64,000 bases of DNA. Source: Chaetomium olivaceum. Its lineage: Eukaryota > Ascomycota > Sordariomycetes > Sordariales > Chaetomiaceae. Made by a program: the position numbers and the translations under genes. The notes below the pieces were generated by a model. The model ran no database searches. It was not told where the DNA came from and saw only the letters and a program-made list of their open reading frames with translations. Below, one piece after another: positions 13,035-25,681 of the stretch (the first letter of the stretch is position 1; each line of letters opens with the position of its first letter). The DNA is taken from positions 372,001 to 436,000 of the forward strand of contig JAYWVB010000013.1 in assembly GCA_039881045.1 (NCBI GenBank). Reading direction: 5' to 3'.

Positions 13035-14077
13035 TTACCGTAAGGAGTTACATCCTCACATGACGAATACTCCAGACAGCGGCATGGCAGAGCCAGGTTT
13101 TGATACTCCCAGATTGAAACGGCCCTGGTTTCTCTGTTATGTCAAAAACTGAAAAGCACGCGGCCATCGATGCGCCCTCGTCTACCAACGCGGTGATGAG
13201 GCACAGGCGATGCGAATACTTCGGTTGAATTCATCTGCATGTTCACATGCAGAGCGGTGGTAGATTGAAGGGAACGAACAGGGTGCCGGGGCACGAAGCC
13301 GCCAATGGCAAACCTGGATCGACCATCACACATGACAGTCGTTCTTGCAGATGATGAACCAACGGTTCAGGTGGTGTTGGGGGCCACATGTGGCATTCCC
13401 AAACGAGAATTCAACCGACTCCATGTTTCCATTTTTTCCAATGCGAACAATCGGCAAGCAGGTTAAAGGACCTCCTACCGGTATTCTAGAGGTCTGACGA
13501 AAGAAGTTATTGTTTTGTTTGGGGGAAGTAGATGATAGCGGTGTCCCAAAAGAGACTGATTCAACGATTGACAAATATTCAGGCTAGGCAGAAGCCGTGA
13601 CGCATCATGGATACGAATAGTTACCTGGAGGTCATCTGCAGGTTGAAAGTGCCTTGGCGGCACACAGCAGTCTAATACTGAATCTAGACTTGAGTGGGTG
13701 TGACAAATCGCTAACCACTTTCTGAATGGGCTTCATCAGAGGTATCTATCTGTCTGCCTGGCCTGATTGTTGATCTTTATGGTTTGATTAATTTCGAGTC
13801 AATATTCGCGACGACTGCCTGATGACGACTGCTTGTTGAGGATGTCTGGCATGAATCCGGTTTGCTTTTGAAGTCTTCGCTTTTCCGTATTTCGCCCACC
13901 TTGTTGGTCGTTGACCAAACCTCTTGTTCTGACAGTACGTGACGTCTTTCGCTATTCATCAACACCAACAACTGCGTAAGGTGCAACTCACGGGTAAGAA
14001 GGATCTGAGTCCCAGACGAATCAACGCTGAATTATTGCAAGGTCCACGAAATGGAACTAAACTCGCAGATTGCAACC

Positions 14078-14562
14078 ATGAATCCATCATCCACCGAATT
14101 CGCACACAACGAACCCGAGCAGCCCCGCGGCTCACCACCGGCCGAATTCACAGAATACGTAGCAAGCCTGAACATACCACCACACAGCGATGGACCCCCG
14201 ATGGCTACCCCATCGTCGACGGGAAATACCACAATCTCGAAACGGGAGAGGTCATGGCCCACACTGGACCAGCTAGGGGTGGTCCCCCGAACATCACCGT
14301 GTACTGGCAGAACCGGTTCGCAACGGGGCGCGGAGATCAGTTCCTCGTCACGACCAAGACCATCTACAGCACGCGGAGTCTGAGCGAGTACATCATCCGG
14401 ATTGGCAATCTGTTGCAGAAGGGATCCGGTGTCTGCAAAGTAGACTCGCTGAATGCCACGCCGTACTCGGTGTATGTTGTTGTCACGTCCGAGGCCTCGC
14501 AGGACGAGTTCAAGGACGCTCTCACGAGCATGGTCTTCTTTCCTAAACACAGTGTGGGTTGA
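14078..14562 (+). CDS. Small unrecognised protein with an apparent one-base frameshift
   Basis: Two abutting frames both look coding. The first starts at ATG 14078 (MNPSSTEFAHNEPEQPRG) and runs through EFTEYVASLNIPPHSDG. The second continues as DGYPIVDGKYHNLETGEVM and ends at the stop at 14562 after MVFFPKHSVG. They join at the C5 run near 14192-14196: one missing C would give a continuous protein of about 161 aa. Codon choice in the downstream frame is strongly coding-like. No GT-AG intron of plausible size explains the shift; the only candidate would be 29 nt. I do not recognise the family. An unspliced reading would stop early or lose the N-terminus. It may be a real pseudogene, but a sequencing indel is more likely given similar events elsewhere in the window. 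Confidence 0.55.
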
Positions 14563-16138
14563 GAGATATCCCCGATCGCGACGATAACGGAGCTATCTAA
14601 ACCCAAAATACATACTTCCATGAATTGACTTTCTGGTTCTCTTCTTTTTCTGTAAACACGCGGAGCATCAATCCTCCACAATATTTTGTGGGCCTGCACA
14701 GTAAGAAAGAAAAAAGAACCCACCCCCAAATAAACCACCAACAAGGGCATTCCCTCGCCGGAGCCAACGCCCCGGAAGCGAACCTCACAGCCCGAGATTC
14801 AGAAACCATTTCGGAAGCCACCCGAGCGGCTGTTAAACACCACCACACCCTACTCCAAACACGGCTAATAAAAACCTCAACCTAACCCGCCCAGCATTGA
14901 GCAATAATAAAAAATAAGCACTCGCAAAATTGAGCTGTCAGATTCCCCATCCAATCATCCAATAAAACCAACCCCCGACAGACAATCCCCCGTTTGATGA
15001 GCGGTCCGTTTGAAGGGGCGGCGGCGCCTGCGCGAACGCCCGTCCGATCCCCTGGGCTGGGACCCCGATCCCCGAAACCCCCCCCCCCCCCCCCCCCCGA
15101 TCACCGATCCCAAGAATTTTCACACCATCACCCATCCATCGCAGGGGTCAGGGCGGCCCACGACATCCGACGACGGGGCCGGGGAACCCAAGCAGAGAAC
15201 GGACTCGGATGGACTAACTAAACTAACTAACTGCACAAGGTTAAGTGATGTTATGCAGTCAGCAAGAAAAATCTCACTAACGCGGAATGGAGGGAGGGCA
15301 CGGGATGGCACGCGCGGGATGGACCCCCCCACACCCACCCACAGAGCACAACCACAGTATCGTTATTCAGACTTGCTTCATTCACACCCAGTAGTGAGTT
15401 ATGGTTATGTTGATCATCGCCGGCTGCATTGTAATGAATCCCGCTCAAATGTACCTAACTATAAACAGCCCGGGTCAGGGTGGATCTTCTAACCACCCAG
15501 CCCCGGGCAAGCATTACCAACAAAGTAAACAAACAATGTAAGGTAGGTAGAGGATATCACATCCAACAGCAGCAGAAAAACAGTCTCATACAGCCATAAT
15601 AAAATAACCCACAGGCCAGAAGAAGGGAAGAGCAAAAGAATACCGGACAACCGAAAACCGCACCAATGAATAAGATAGCTCCCTATAAACCACCCCCGCG
15701 CATCCCCCTTTCGGGGGATCGCAAGGGAGAAAGAAGAATGAACAGAACACAACAAACCAAGCAAGGCAAGACAACGTCCGCCGCCCATCGAGCGACCTGG
15801 TATCTCGTAGAAAAACAATAGAAGACCAGCAAAAGAAGATGATAATCACCAAGGCCCCGCCCTCCCGAGTCCCATCCCCAGCTCAACGCCCCAAAAGAGA
15901 GTGCGTGATATACACCACCACAACAACAAACCCAGCACCCGCCATTTTGATGTGTGCCTCAGCCACCGCCAACCGAGCCCATTCCCCCCAAACCGGCCGG
16001 GCCAAAACCGCGCCCGAGCCTTGACGCCCAACCGACCCTATCCTATCCGCGCATGTATGTTTCCCCTTAGCCAAAACCATGTCCATCCGCATCCCATCCC
16101 ATCACAAAATTAGAAACATCGCCGCCCCCACCCCTTAA
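14563..16138. other. Intergenic region between convergent genes, no gene seen
   Basis: Sequence between the 14.1-kb gene (+) and the 3' end of GRHL (-). It is A/C-rich, with a 21-base C homopolymer and several short CCC- and CCA-rich tracts. It probably holds both 3'UTRs. No ORF here has family resemblance or splice continuity. Confidence 0.5.
15078..15098 (+). repeat. C homopolymer of 21 bases
   Basis: An uninterrupted run of 21 C residues in non-coding DNA. Runs of this length are often mis-sized by sequencing, so the exact length is uncertain. Confidence 0.85.
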
Positions 16139-18872
16139 CTAGTAACGCAGTCGCAGCTCAATCACGCCCAGCGCGCTATTGCTCTCAGGCGAAGGGAGGT
16201 CCGACTCGCCGGGGGCGTCGAGCGCCATCTCCCACTCGCGCTTGACGGCGCCACCACCGGCGGGCGGGCTGCCCATCTCGAGGATCTCGAGTGTCATGTC
16301 CAGGCCCTCGGGCAGCTCGCGGACGACGTCGTCGTCGACTTCGACCTCGAGGCCGCGCGGCTCCACGACGTGGACGGTGCGCATCACGCGCGCCGGGTCA
16401 AAGTGCCACTTGGCTGCAAGGCGCCCGACCAGTTCTCGCAGCGAGCGCTGCGTGAGGTAGACGGCGCGGTGGAGGTCTTGCCCGGTCGCCGAAGGGTCAC
16501 CGGAGGACGTGCGGCGCGCGACGTAGAAGCACGCGACGGGCTTAGGGGAAGCGCGGTCCGCCGGTGGACGGTAGGCGGCGTCGACGCCGAGGGCTTCGAT
16601 CCAGCCAGTTAAATTGCCCGCCTCGTCAACCTGGCGGACTCTGGTAGGTTGGTTTTGGTGGGAATGAAGATTGTCGCGTGACGAAGGGTCCGAGGTGTTG
16701 CCGCCCATTTGGTAGTCCTGCCATTGGGGCGGCTTGCCGCTGACCGAGGCTTGGGAATGGAGCGATAGTGAGCTCGGAGAGGGCGAGACGAGGGAGGAAC
16801 CGGTGACGGAGCTGCGCCCGCTGCGCCAAGCGTTGCTCTCGCGTGATTCGACCTTGCTGAGATCGAGGGACTCGCCGGGAAGGGAGACTGGGTGGAGGTC
16901 GGGGTCGTCGAGGGACTCACCGCGCAGGTACAGTATGCTCACAGGCCGGGTGCTAGTGAACATGTCCTGAAGGGTTTGGAGTTTGAAGTGGAGGTCCTCT
17001 TCCAGGGGTACCCGTGCGCGCCGCCGGCTGAGCTGGCAGACGACATAGACCACGTGCGCTTGTGCTTCTGCACCTTGCCGGGCCGTTGCCCGTTCGGTCC
17101 CTTGATTGTGGACCCGCCGCCCGTTCTCTTGCGCTTGCCGAAATCCTTCATGCCGCTCTCGGCCTGCGCGATCTGCTGCTTCAACTTGTCAATGGTCTTG
17201 CGAATGTGCGCCACATCGTTAGAGAGCTTGCGCTCAGCGCCATGGTCGCGGAACAGCTTGACTTTGCAGTAGCAGATCTCGGGAGCGTTATTGGCGTCAG
17301 CGGGGGGCGACCCGTCCGCCGGGAACAGGTGAGTCTTGGCACAAAGCCTAACGGGAATGCCTTTGACCCCCTTGGAATGGCTGAAGTCCGTAGAAAGGAA
17401 GTTGAAGCGGACGGCAATGTTGCACTCGACGGCCGCCCCGTTCACACCGGGAGTCCAGATGACCGAGAAACCGTCGAATGACGAGGTTTCCAACTCGATG
17501 CGTGTCTTCTTGTCGTCGCCCTCGGCCGGCTGGCCTGCCTCAACGTACTCGACCGCCTGCAGTTTTCCTCCTCTTTGGTGGGCCTCGTTCGTGCCTCGCC
17601 CTTCCTTCCACAGGCTCCAGCATACCCCTGGTTTCAGCCGCTGCTGTTCGTCCTCGAATGAGACCCGCACAAACGTCCGGAATCGCGTGCCCGGTACAAT
17701 GGGGAGCGTAGGCATCGTATCAACGATGGATAACGAGTACGCCTGGCCCTTGTTTAGGTACGTAACGGGGATCTCGTCGGCGTGCTTGATCATAGCTGTC
17801 GGCGCATTGAGCGCCGTGTGGAAGCGGAACTTTTCGGCAGACGCTGGGAGAGGTACGGACGTGGCTATCCCAAACTGTCGTGTTTGGAAAGCCACCATGG
17901 GAGATTGGGTCTGGAAATTGGCGTCGATAGTTCGAATCCGTTCGTCGGCATGGTCGGAATCCATCGGCGACCCCTGGTCCATTGTTTCGTAGCCGGTATC
18001 TTGGTGCATAAACGACGACGGTGCAAACGACGGCTGTGGTGGCGGGGCCTGGATGAAGGGGTTGAACTGTTGGAATGGTTGGGGGTGAAAGCCGTGGTGA
18101 AAACCACCCATATCCATGGGTCCCGCGCCTGGGTGTACTGCACCCGCGTGCACGGCACCCGAGTGTATTGCGCCGTCGGAATTTGGCATTGATAGCGGAG
18201 TCCCAAGGCCCATGCCTAGACCCAAGGTGGGCGTGTGAAGGTCGCCAGCCTGTGGGTGGTAGATAGTATTGGTGCCCCCAGGGGTAGGAGTGTAATACCC
18301 AGGGGCTTGGTTTGGAAAGTTGGAGAACGAGAAGGTGTTTGCGTCTAACAAGGACGGGGTGAACCGCCAGGGATCGTTCGACGCCCGTGGGGTCGGGTCT
18401 TGGTCCCGGAATGCTTCATGGCTGATGCTATGGGACCTGTATTGATAGGACGGTGTTAGTTGTACACGCCATGAGGGGTTGATGCCACCGAGGTATACAC
18501 ATCCGATGTCTGTGAGCCACCAAAAGGGGACTCTCCCCCAAAAAAGAATAGGGGTACAGAATACTCCAAAGTCAAGAGACGCACCTTTCCGGTCCAGTGC
18601 CGGGAACATCGGCGTGCTGCCCCGCAGTCGCCGTTCTAGCTGGGGCGCCTGCGGTGGCAGATGAGCCGACGACGGCCACTTCAGGAAATTGTTGCCTGAA
18701 ATTGGCCAGCAGGTCATCGCCGGGTTTTTGCGAACTTGTTCTGTATGACACTCAGTGTGAGTAACGAGGCTGCCGCAAGGATAGTGGAGAGAGAAGTGGA
18801 GCTCGAGTAGCAAGTCGGGGGAGCCAAAGGGGAAAAGAAAGTGCCGGCTTCGACTTACCGTTGACGGAACAT
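16139..18872 (-). CDS. grhl: Grainyhead-like CP2 family transcription factor, frame-broken near 17012
   Basis: Exons 18872-18859, 18740-18585 and 18436-16139. The start MFRQR leads into QKPGDDLLANFRQQFPEVAV. The middle contains the CP2/Grainyhead DNA-binding core: TYLNKGQAYSLSIVDTMP, the cue FLSTDFSHSKGVKGIPVRL, and YCKVKLFRDHGAERKLSND. A basic stretch (KDFGKRKRTGG to KHKRTWSMSS) follows. The last about 100 residues (VYLTQRSLRELVGRLAAKW ... VDDDVVRELPEGLDMTLEIL) resemble the C-terminal ubiquitin-like dimerisation fold. The frame shifts once at the CCC at 17011-17013: read as given the protein stops at 16939 (555 aa) without the dimerisation region; with one extra base it is 822 aa. The family controls cell-wall remodelling genes, including conidial separation in Neurospora. 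The family call is firm; whether the break is real is open. Confidence 0.9.
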
Positions 18873-20832
18873 GAGTGCGACGACGTCGGCTGGGCCGGAG
18901 ACGGCAACGCAAAACTTGTGACAGTCCGGGCACTTCTTGTCGGCCGTGCGAAACGTGCGTGGGAATGCCTAATGCGGCTTCTCTCTGTTTCCTTTTCCTC
19001 TTTTTCTGAATTTTTATTCTACCCCGAGGCGCGCACAGCCGTCATGCGGGCAAGCGAACAGAAGGACCGTTTGTTTCCCAATGTTGTCGCCTAGCGTGTC
19101 ACAATGAAGCGAGCGAGCCGAGCTGTTGGTAAAATTGGTAGGTGCGCGCGATCAAAGTACAAAGTGTCGAAAACGAGAGTCGTCTTGGTGTAAAAAGAGA
19201 GGAGATGACAAGGCGCCCGCCCGTTGTTTAGCAAGCTTAGAGAAGTCTGGCAAGAAGCGTCGCGGCCGTATCGAGAGGGGAGGTGCGGGTGAGTGGGCTT
19301 CGGGGCTGTACGTATATACCAACTCGCAGCCGCTAATGCACTCCACTGTCGAATAAATGCAGCCGATTCCGAACGAGCCCAGGTCTGTGTGTGCGGAGGA
19401 AGGTGTGGAGCAAAGCCGCGGGAAATGGAAGGAGACTTCGAGACAGAAAACGGCAGGCAAAGCTAGAATGATCGCGCGCAAGCAGGTACCATAATACCAT
19501 CCAATTGCGCTGAACGGGAACCCCGCCGACCCCCGGAGGAGAACCCGAGGGTACCCAAGGGAGGCCGAAATGTGGCTGCCAGGTCTTGTTTGCGGAGACG
19601 GATGGGGTGTCTCGAAGGCTCAGCAAGGGGGGGCATGCTGTTCCGGAGGGTTGTTTCCATTAACGGGACATAGTCACATAACTAACTACAAGGGTCGCAA
19701 CAAATAAAGCAACGTTATATCGGGGCCATATTTCCGCAACATGGCGAAGCTGTTGGGCATGGGATGGCTGGTGCTATCTCCCCTTCGGTTTAATTAGTAA
19801 TCCATTAGTGAGTCGCGTACGAGGTAAGGTAGTGACCACCTATCTACCTTAGGTATCCTAGGCAGGATTGTCCCATACACCTCGTCCTGTGTACTGGCAG
19901 TCCGCAAAACGTCTCTTATCGAGGAACTTCCGGCAAGCGGGATGTGGCTCGGATAAAGTACTGGTACTTTTATCCAGCCCCGCCGCCACGCATTGCGACA
20001 GCATACCACGGCTGTGCCCCGCGCGGTTCGCCACACATATCTCAACAAAAGCCACACCAAACCTTCATTACTTCGGCATCTGTCCCGATGAAAGGCCGCA
20101 CTGCCGATCTGTGTTTTGACTTGACGACGAGTCTTTCGAACCATGAGCGAATCTTTTGAGAAAAGGCAGCTTTGTGGACTTGTGACATGACGCTGTGGCT
20201 CAGAACCGTGGCCACCACGGGTCTGTGGAGCAATTGGACAAGAAAACATGGGTCTCTCGCGACCATTCCGTCCAATCTTCGGATGTGTGATTTTGTATTA
20301 ACTGCAGGGATGACCCTGGGAAGCCTTGGCTGCTCCGTTCGCACAGGACACGCCCCTTTCACATCCGTGCCGCAACAGACGAACACCAGCACACCAGCAA
20401 CGGAATGTGCCGGTCTGGCTGTCTTTCTCGCCCCTTGCCAATCCAGCTTGCCGGTGACATTCCCAGGTACTCTTTACGACATTTGGGTGAATCCGCATCC
20501 CAGCTTGCAGGTCGACAGATCGAACCATCAGAAATGGATGAAATTCAGCTTGGCTCAGCGTGCTCAGCTCAGGGCCTCCCACCGGCCCAGAGTCCCGATC
20601 TGAAAGTGTTACAGGCATCTCCATCCCGGGGAGGGATGATAAGAATGACGTCACAGCAAACTTTTCCCCAGCCTTCAGCGTTGTTGGAGCATCCCTGCGC
20701 TTGTCCAGACTCCAGACACCAAACTCTTTTTTCCCCGCCACAAGCGCGAGTTGGAGGTCCATAACAACGCCGAATCGCCGACAAAACGAGAAAGTCGGGA
20801 TGAACCTTCATAGCCCTCGCTTGGTGGAATAA

Positions 20833-20859
20833 CTCGAAAGTGATGGGATGACTTTCGAG
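20833..20859. repeat. Perfect 9-bp inverted repeat (hairpin)
   Basis: CTCGAAAGT, a 9-nt spacer and ACTTTCGAG form a perfect stem. It lies in non-coding DNA about 2 kb upstream of the GRHL start and could be a dyad binding site or an RNA hairpin. Confidence 0.7.
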
Positions 20860-23800
20860 GTGAAATATATTTATCCCAAGGTTGTCGCTGACGTCGCTGG
20901 GTGATCATTTCGAAATGAAGCATTCACAAGTCGATCTCATCTGCTTTGGGGTCTTTGAGTCCCACCAACTTCGGTATTTCTGGAAGCATTCCGAAGCTGG
21001 GGTCCAGGGACCCAACAGTTTTAGAAATGCGGCCTCGCAAGAACTCCCAATGTATTCGTAGCATAGTTAGACCCTTCGGACCCCGTCAGTTCGGGCACCG
21101 TCCAACCCGTGTAGACTGTCCGACTTTATAAACGACGAGGTTACTTCGTACAGACATTAGATATAAATGCGTCCCGTCGCCCCTACTGCGTAGAGGGAGA
21201 CGACGTCCTCCCCACATTCGCCCCCAGGATCTCCCGGCATTTGTCCCGGGTACGATATTACCGCCCGGCAGACGGGAACATGCAAACGTCGCCAGGTTCA
21301 GCGTCGGTGAGAGCTCGGGGCCCACGGAAGGCCCAAAAAATAGCGACAATCACGCCAAGAAAAGGGTTCTGATCTTCGAACCCCCACAAGCACAGGTACC
21401 CAAACCCCAACTTTGGGAACGAGCAGAACACGTTGTCAGGTATTCAGGACCTCGGTTGAGAGAATGTGGCTTCTGTGCTGCCCTCCACCAACTGCTATTT
21501 CCTAAGCTGTCCCGCCTTTCCTTCTCATTTTCTTTTACCTATTTTATTCCCATTTGTCCCCTCAGCGGTCTCGTCCCTTCGGCACGGTGACGTCATTGTT
21601 TCAGCCAAACCACCCCTTGCCAATTTTCCACGAGGCACAATATTTCTGGCAGCGCTTGTGTGCGGCAGGGCGACGTGGCATGTCCGCATGCATGTCCACA
21701 ATAGAGGAGCCTGCACCGCGAGCAATGCTCCGGATCAATAAAATGGCTTCAAATTCCTCACAAAATGGACGCACACACGCAGAAGCAGTTTAGCAGTCCC
21801 TTTTCCTTTTCTGGAGGGCCAAAAACGCACACGATTCATCCGCTTCACCGCCTCCCCACGCCAGGTCGCACCGCATCAAGTAGCAGCGCCAAAGCATTGA
21901 GGCAGGCAGGCAACCATCATCTGATCACGGCCACAAGACAGAAAGGGCCACAGGACGATGTTGTGACACCGCGGGGGCACTTCCGCCGCGTGGATGGGTC
22001 GCGTGCGATTCGTCGCCCATGAACGAGCTGCTGCAGCCTCTACGTCATCTCGATTCAACCGAGAGATGCGATTGTTGAGGAATTCCCATCTCAGCTCGCC
22101 CCCCCGTGCCGTTCGCTGTTGTGCGCTGTCTCAGCGGTTCTGCCGCTTCTCGAAGTCGGGAACACCATGTATCTGAGCAATGAGTAAGTGGAAACGAACC
22201 ACACCCGCATACCCACCTGGCCCCCAGGCCAACCTTCGAAGCAATCCAAGGAATGACTAGGGACCTATGACGTCATTGGGAGATTTGTTCAAACTTACCC
22301 GTCCAAGCCGTCGCATGAAGAAAACGCCGCCCAGCTCCCGCCAGCTCACCCCACACCACTCCAGCCGAACTTACCAATCACCACTCCTCCCGTGCGCGGG
22401 CGACCCCCAATGACAACCCGTGATGGAATCGGACGGGTAAAAAAGGTAAAATGTGCAAGGTGGGAAGGACATCCTTGCATTGCCTTATGAGATTGGACCG
22501 AGAAGACCGAACATGCAGCGACCTCGTAGCAGGGATACACGCACGAAAAGTGATCGACCAAAAAACAGAAAGCACAGCCATAACGGCCCCCGAAGGAATT
22601 CCCACATTCGGCACTAGCCCCGAGACGAACCCGCCGGCCGTTGGACCGGCACACCAGCTGAGGCCGGGCTGCGGGAGCATGGGGGCAGCCATTGTCACCC
22701 ACCCGGTCGGGACTGGCTGGAATCTTCCGCTACCACCCGCTTGTCAGGACTTACACATCATCACGCACGCGGCTGACGTTCCATTTCCATCAAAGCAAAA
22801 AAGAAACTCAGCCGCTCGTTGGACCATGACGAGCATCATCGCTTCGACGACTGGTATGATGGCGGGCTCAAGGGGGGTTACTCTAGCCCTTCACCGAGCA
22901 GCCGAGCTCAGCTCGACAAGGAGCGGAGATTGGGAAAAGAGCATATACCACTCTATATTGCTTGCCTTTACATATATGTATGTACGACGATGATGAGCTG
23001 GGATGGGGGCCAGGGACCAGGCATGCAGACATGCAGATATGCAGACTGATGCCGTAGCACTCTGAGGCAACTGTTTCTACATATGTATCAAAGTATATTT
23101 TGCCACACCGTCCGACAACAGCGCCATCTAGATGGGCAGTCACGCAGTATGTGATACACCACATAGCGCTAAGGACCTCAGCTAGTCGATCTCGTGGCCC
23201 CCAGCTTGCGTGTACGGGTAAGTTTTTACTCTGTTTGTAGTGTACCAGCCGATCTTTGTCGACCGGTTAACGTCAACATGCCGTGCATATCCCTCGTGAG
23301 AAAAGGCCAAGCTTCCATATTGCCACCGTAACACTCGCAAACCCAGATTGTTAGATTCCCATCCCGCCAGTTATTTTTGGGAGATCAGCAACGCAAACCC
23401 ATCAAGGCGGCGACCCCAGTCTTCTAGTCTTCCATGTTTATTACTATGGAATAGTTATATGTGGGCATATAGCCATTCACCCGTGCCCCCCCTTTTCTTT
23501 CCCACCAACATCCCCGAAAACCCCCCCTGCGTCCCGCATACACCATGTCACATTTTCTTCCACCACGAGCTGATCGCCGTTTGGGGGCGGGACGCGGTTG
23601 ATGAACAAGATAAACGAACCGGGAGAGGTCCCCGCCTTTCCTGGAAGTAGTTGTAGGGTGGTGAGTGATGGTGCTCATAAAAAGTTCGCCTCGGCCGTCG
23701 CCGGTGTGGCGGAGCCCCGGTTGCATGCACCCGGCTGCAACGTAGAAAACTTCGTATTCGGCCGCCCACCCCGTTTCCGTACACCGGGCGTGCCGCCGTG

Positions 23801-24748
23801 GTGGTTGTACCCTGCTCTCCGCCGAGTCGGCCGGCCGGCCGGCTCGCTGGGACTCGGTGGGCTGGCTGGTTGGTTGGCTGGCTGCGACCGGCCCCAGCTC
23901 CGGGGGGAAGATGGGGGGAGTGGGTTTAAACTACCTGATGTAAGGGGTAGGGGAAGAGTGTTGTTCCCTGCCTGCTGGCGAGCGGCAAGGTACGGCTGCA
24001 CTACCGGCAACGGTCGACGACGCGGGGGCGGGCCTGGTCTTGGTTCTGGGGTAACGGTGAGGCTGAAAGCTCATCTCAACCTAGCCTCGCGTTCGCAAGC
24101 GAGGCGGCGATCATATATATGTGATGTTGTTATGAGATGTCTCTGCTCGTGTGCACTTCGGCTGAGCTGCCGTCGGTTGTTTGGGGTGGGGTTATACTGC
24201 TTCGGCTGAGAAGGGGATGTGGTTGTAGTGTTGGTTTGTCTGACCCCGTTGTTTGCAAGAGCGTTGCTACTCGCAACATTGGATTGTCGCATGTTGGTTA
24301 CGTCGTGGTGTTTGCCGTTAACTTGTTACGCATGCATAGGATGTTGGTGGCACAGCTGCTACCAAGTGACGCCAGGACGGCGGGTGCCGTCTCCCCCCAC
24401 TACGTAACACTGGTGGTATCAGCTTTGTTGATGAGGAAGTGTAACTGAGAAAGACTCTTATAATAAACGACCATGGTTTTGGTCTGTAGAGACTATCCTG
24501 CATCATGGACGAGGCTGAAGAAGACGTGGACAGATGCAGGTACACTACGACATACATGCTAGCCGACCCAGTGATGGGGGCCGAGCTCATGACATGTAGT
24601 TAAAGGGTCTGATATCTAGAGGGTCAGTAGCCGTGTGCTGTTCAGGTCATGGGATGGTAATTCTCCCTGCCCGCTCGTTCCGTGGTCTGAACAGGAAGAT
24701 GGTTTGTCAGAGTCTGAAATTCGTCTGGCGAAGATGTCCTGAAGTCCT

Positions 24749-24778
24749 CAGTGAAACAAAGCTGAGTGAAACAAAGCT
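24749..24778 (+). repeat. Two-copy 15-bp tandem repeat AGTGAAACAAAGCTG
   Basis: Two perfect, directly adjacent copies of AGTGAAACAAAGCTG in non-coding DNA upstream of the OSBP-family gene. Confidence 0.85.
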
Positions 24779-25681
24779 GCGGGCACCTCTCTGAATGTGG
24801 AGGGATCGTATCAAGTCCGAATCCTGTGCGTGAGGTGAAAGATAGCAAAGACAGGTTAGACCCCCATACACATGCCCGTCTTCATAAATACACCGTGTTC
24901 CGTTAGAGCTCTTCCCATCGACTAGCTCTGCGACCTCGTGCTAGAGGATACTGGGGTTATTGGCTAGATAGTGCCTCTTGACTGCCGACGGGTATGGACC
25001 TCTTTTAACTCGGGAGGGTCATGAGAGCCCGCAGCCTTCTTTTCGGCGAACCATTGTTGGACTGGCTGAAACCCGCGATTTGTGCTCGTGGCCAGATGAT
25101 TGGTTCGTGATTCGCCCGGAGGCGGCTGACGGAACTGCACCGTGATCCCCCGGCGTGACCCCGGTGAGCTTCTGTATGTAGGGTCTCTCTTCGTTTGATC
25201 TCTCAATTCTCCGCCTGGTATCACTTCATTTTCTTCCTGATCGCGCCATATTCCCAGCTCGCCTTGAGCTCAAGAAAAGGGTGAAAAGGCTGAAAGTTGA
25301 CTTATGAAAGTTATGTTTTCGGCGGCGGTGAGCCTGTCTCGAACCTACCAGGTTCTTCTTGCTGTTGATTGCTTGGTGGGGTGGAGTGGATCCCCCTCAA
25401 TTTCTCCCTTATCCGTCCGCCGCTACGCCTTATCAGCTGCCCTGCAGTGGCGCTCGGCCCGCTGATCGGCCCCCGGACGCCCCTAAGCCGGTGACGGTCA
25501 CAGTTCCCGACCGCCAACTAGAACTTCCATTCAGCAGTTCACGAAATACCTGGCCTCATCCACTTCGTTCCCCAAAGCCAAGCATCCCTTGGACCATCGC
25601 CAGCCTTAGGGAAATCTACTTCTCCTTCACTGTATTTGTCCACCCGGCGCCGTGCCGAGGAGGGCTCGAGGAGCTTCGACC

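Larger units (their letters stand above)
8231..14077. other. 5.8-kb intergenic region, no gene supported
   Basis: No splice-consistent coding unit is visible on either strand. ORFs such as 8557-9249 (+) and 10630-11295 (+) are low-complexity or shadow frames. The stretch holds several short direct repeats (listed separately), pyrimidine- and G-rich tracts around 9250-9560 and 10530-10620, and the leader of the 14.1-kb gene. That leader may contain an intron from a GTAAGA motif near 13994 to the CGCAG acceptor at 14068, with an AACTAAAC branch-like site just upstream. An untranslated RNA is possible but not shown. Confidence 0.4.
18873..25681. other. 6.8-kb intergenic region upstream of GRHL, no gene supported
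   Basis: This stretch separates the divergent GRHL (-) and OSBP-family (+) genes. No ORF shows a domain, splice-consistent extension or coding-type codon use. It contains a perfect 9-bp inverted repeat at 20833-20859, a 15-bp tandem duplication at 24749-24778, GGCTGGCTGGTTGG-like tracts near 23860, and the leader of the OSBP-family gene at the right end. Large regulatory DNA next to a developmental transcription factor is one reading; an untranslated transcript is another. Confidence 0.45.

Noticed and set aside
14143..14171. A 29-nt GT-AG intron to explain the 14.1-kb gene frame change
   Set aside because: Far below workable intron length; the C5 run is a simpler site.
17011..17110. A 41-nt intron (AAG|GTGCAG to GCCAG) to explain the GRHL frame change
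   Set aside because: Too short for this genome, no branch site, and it would delete the conserved basic KHKRTWSMSS segment.
17931..17950. GTTCGAATCC B-box motif
   Set aside because: Lies in the GRHL coding exon and has no A-box or cloverleaf around it.
22451..22993. 180-aa plus-strand ORF
   Set aside because: No leader, splice or domain evidence; composition like neighbouring non-coding DNA.
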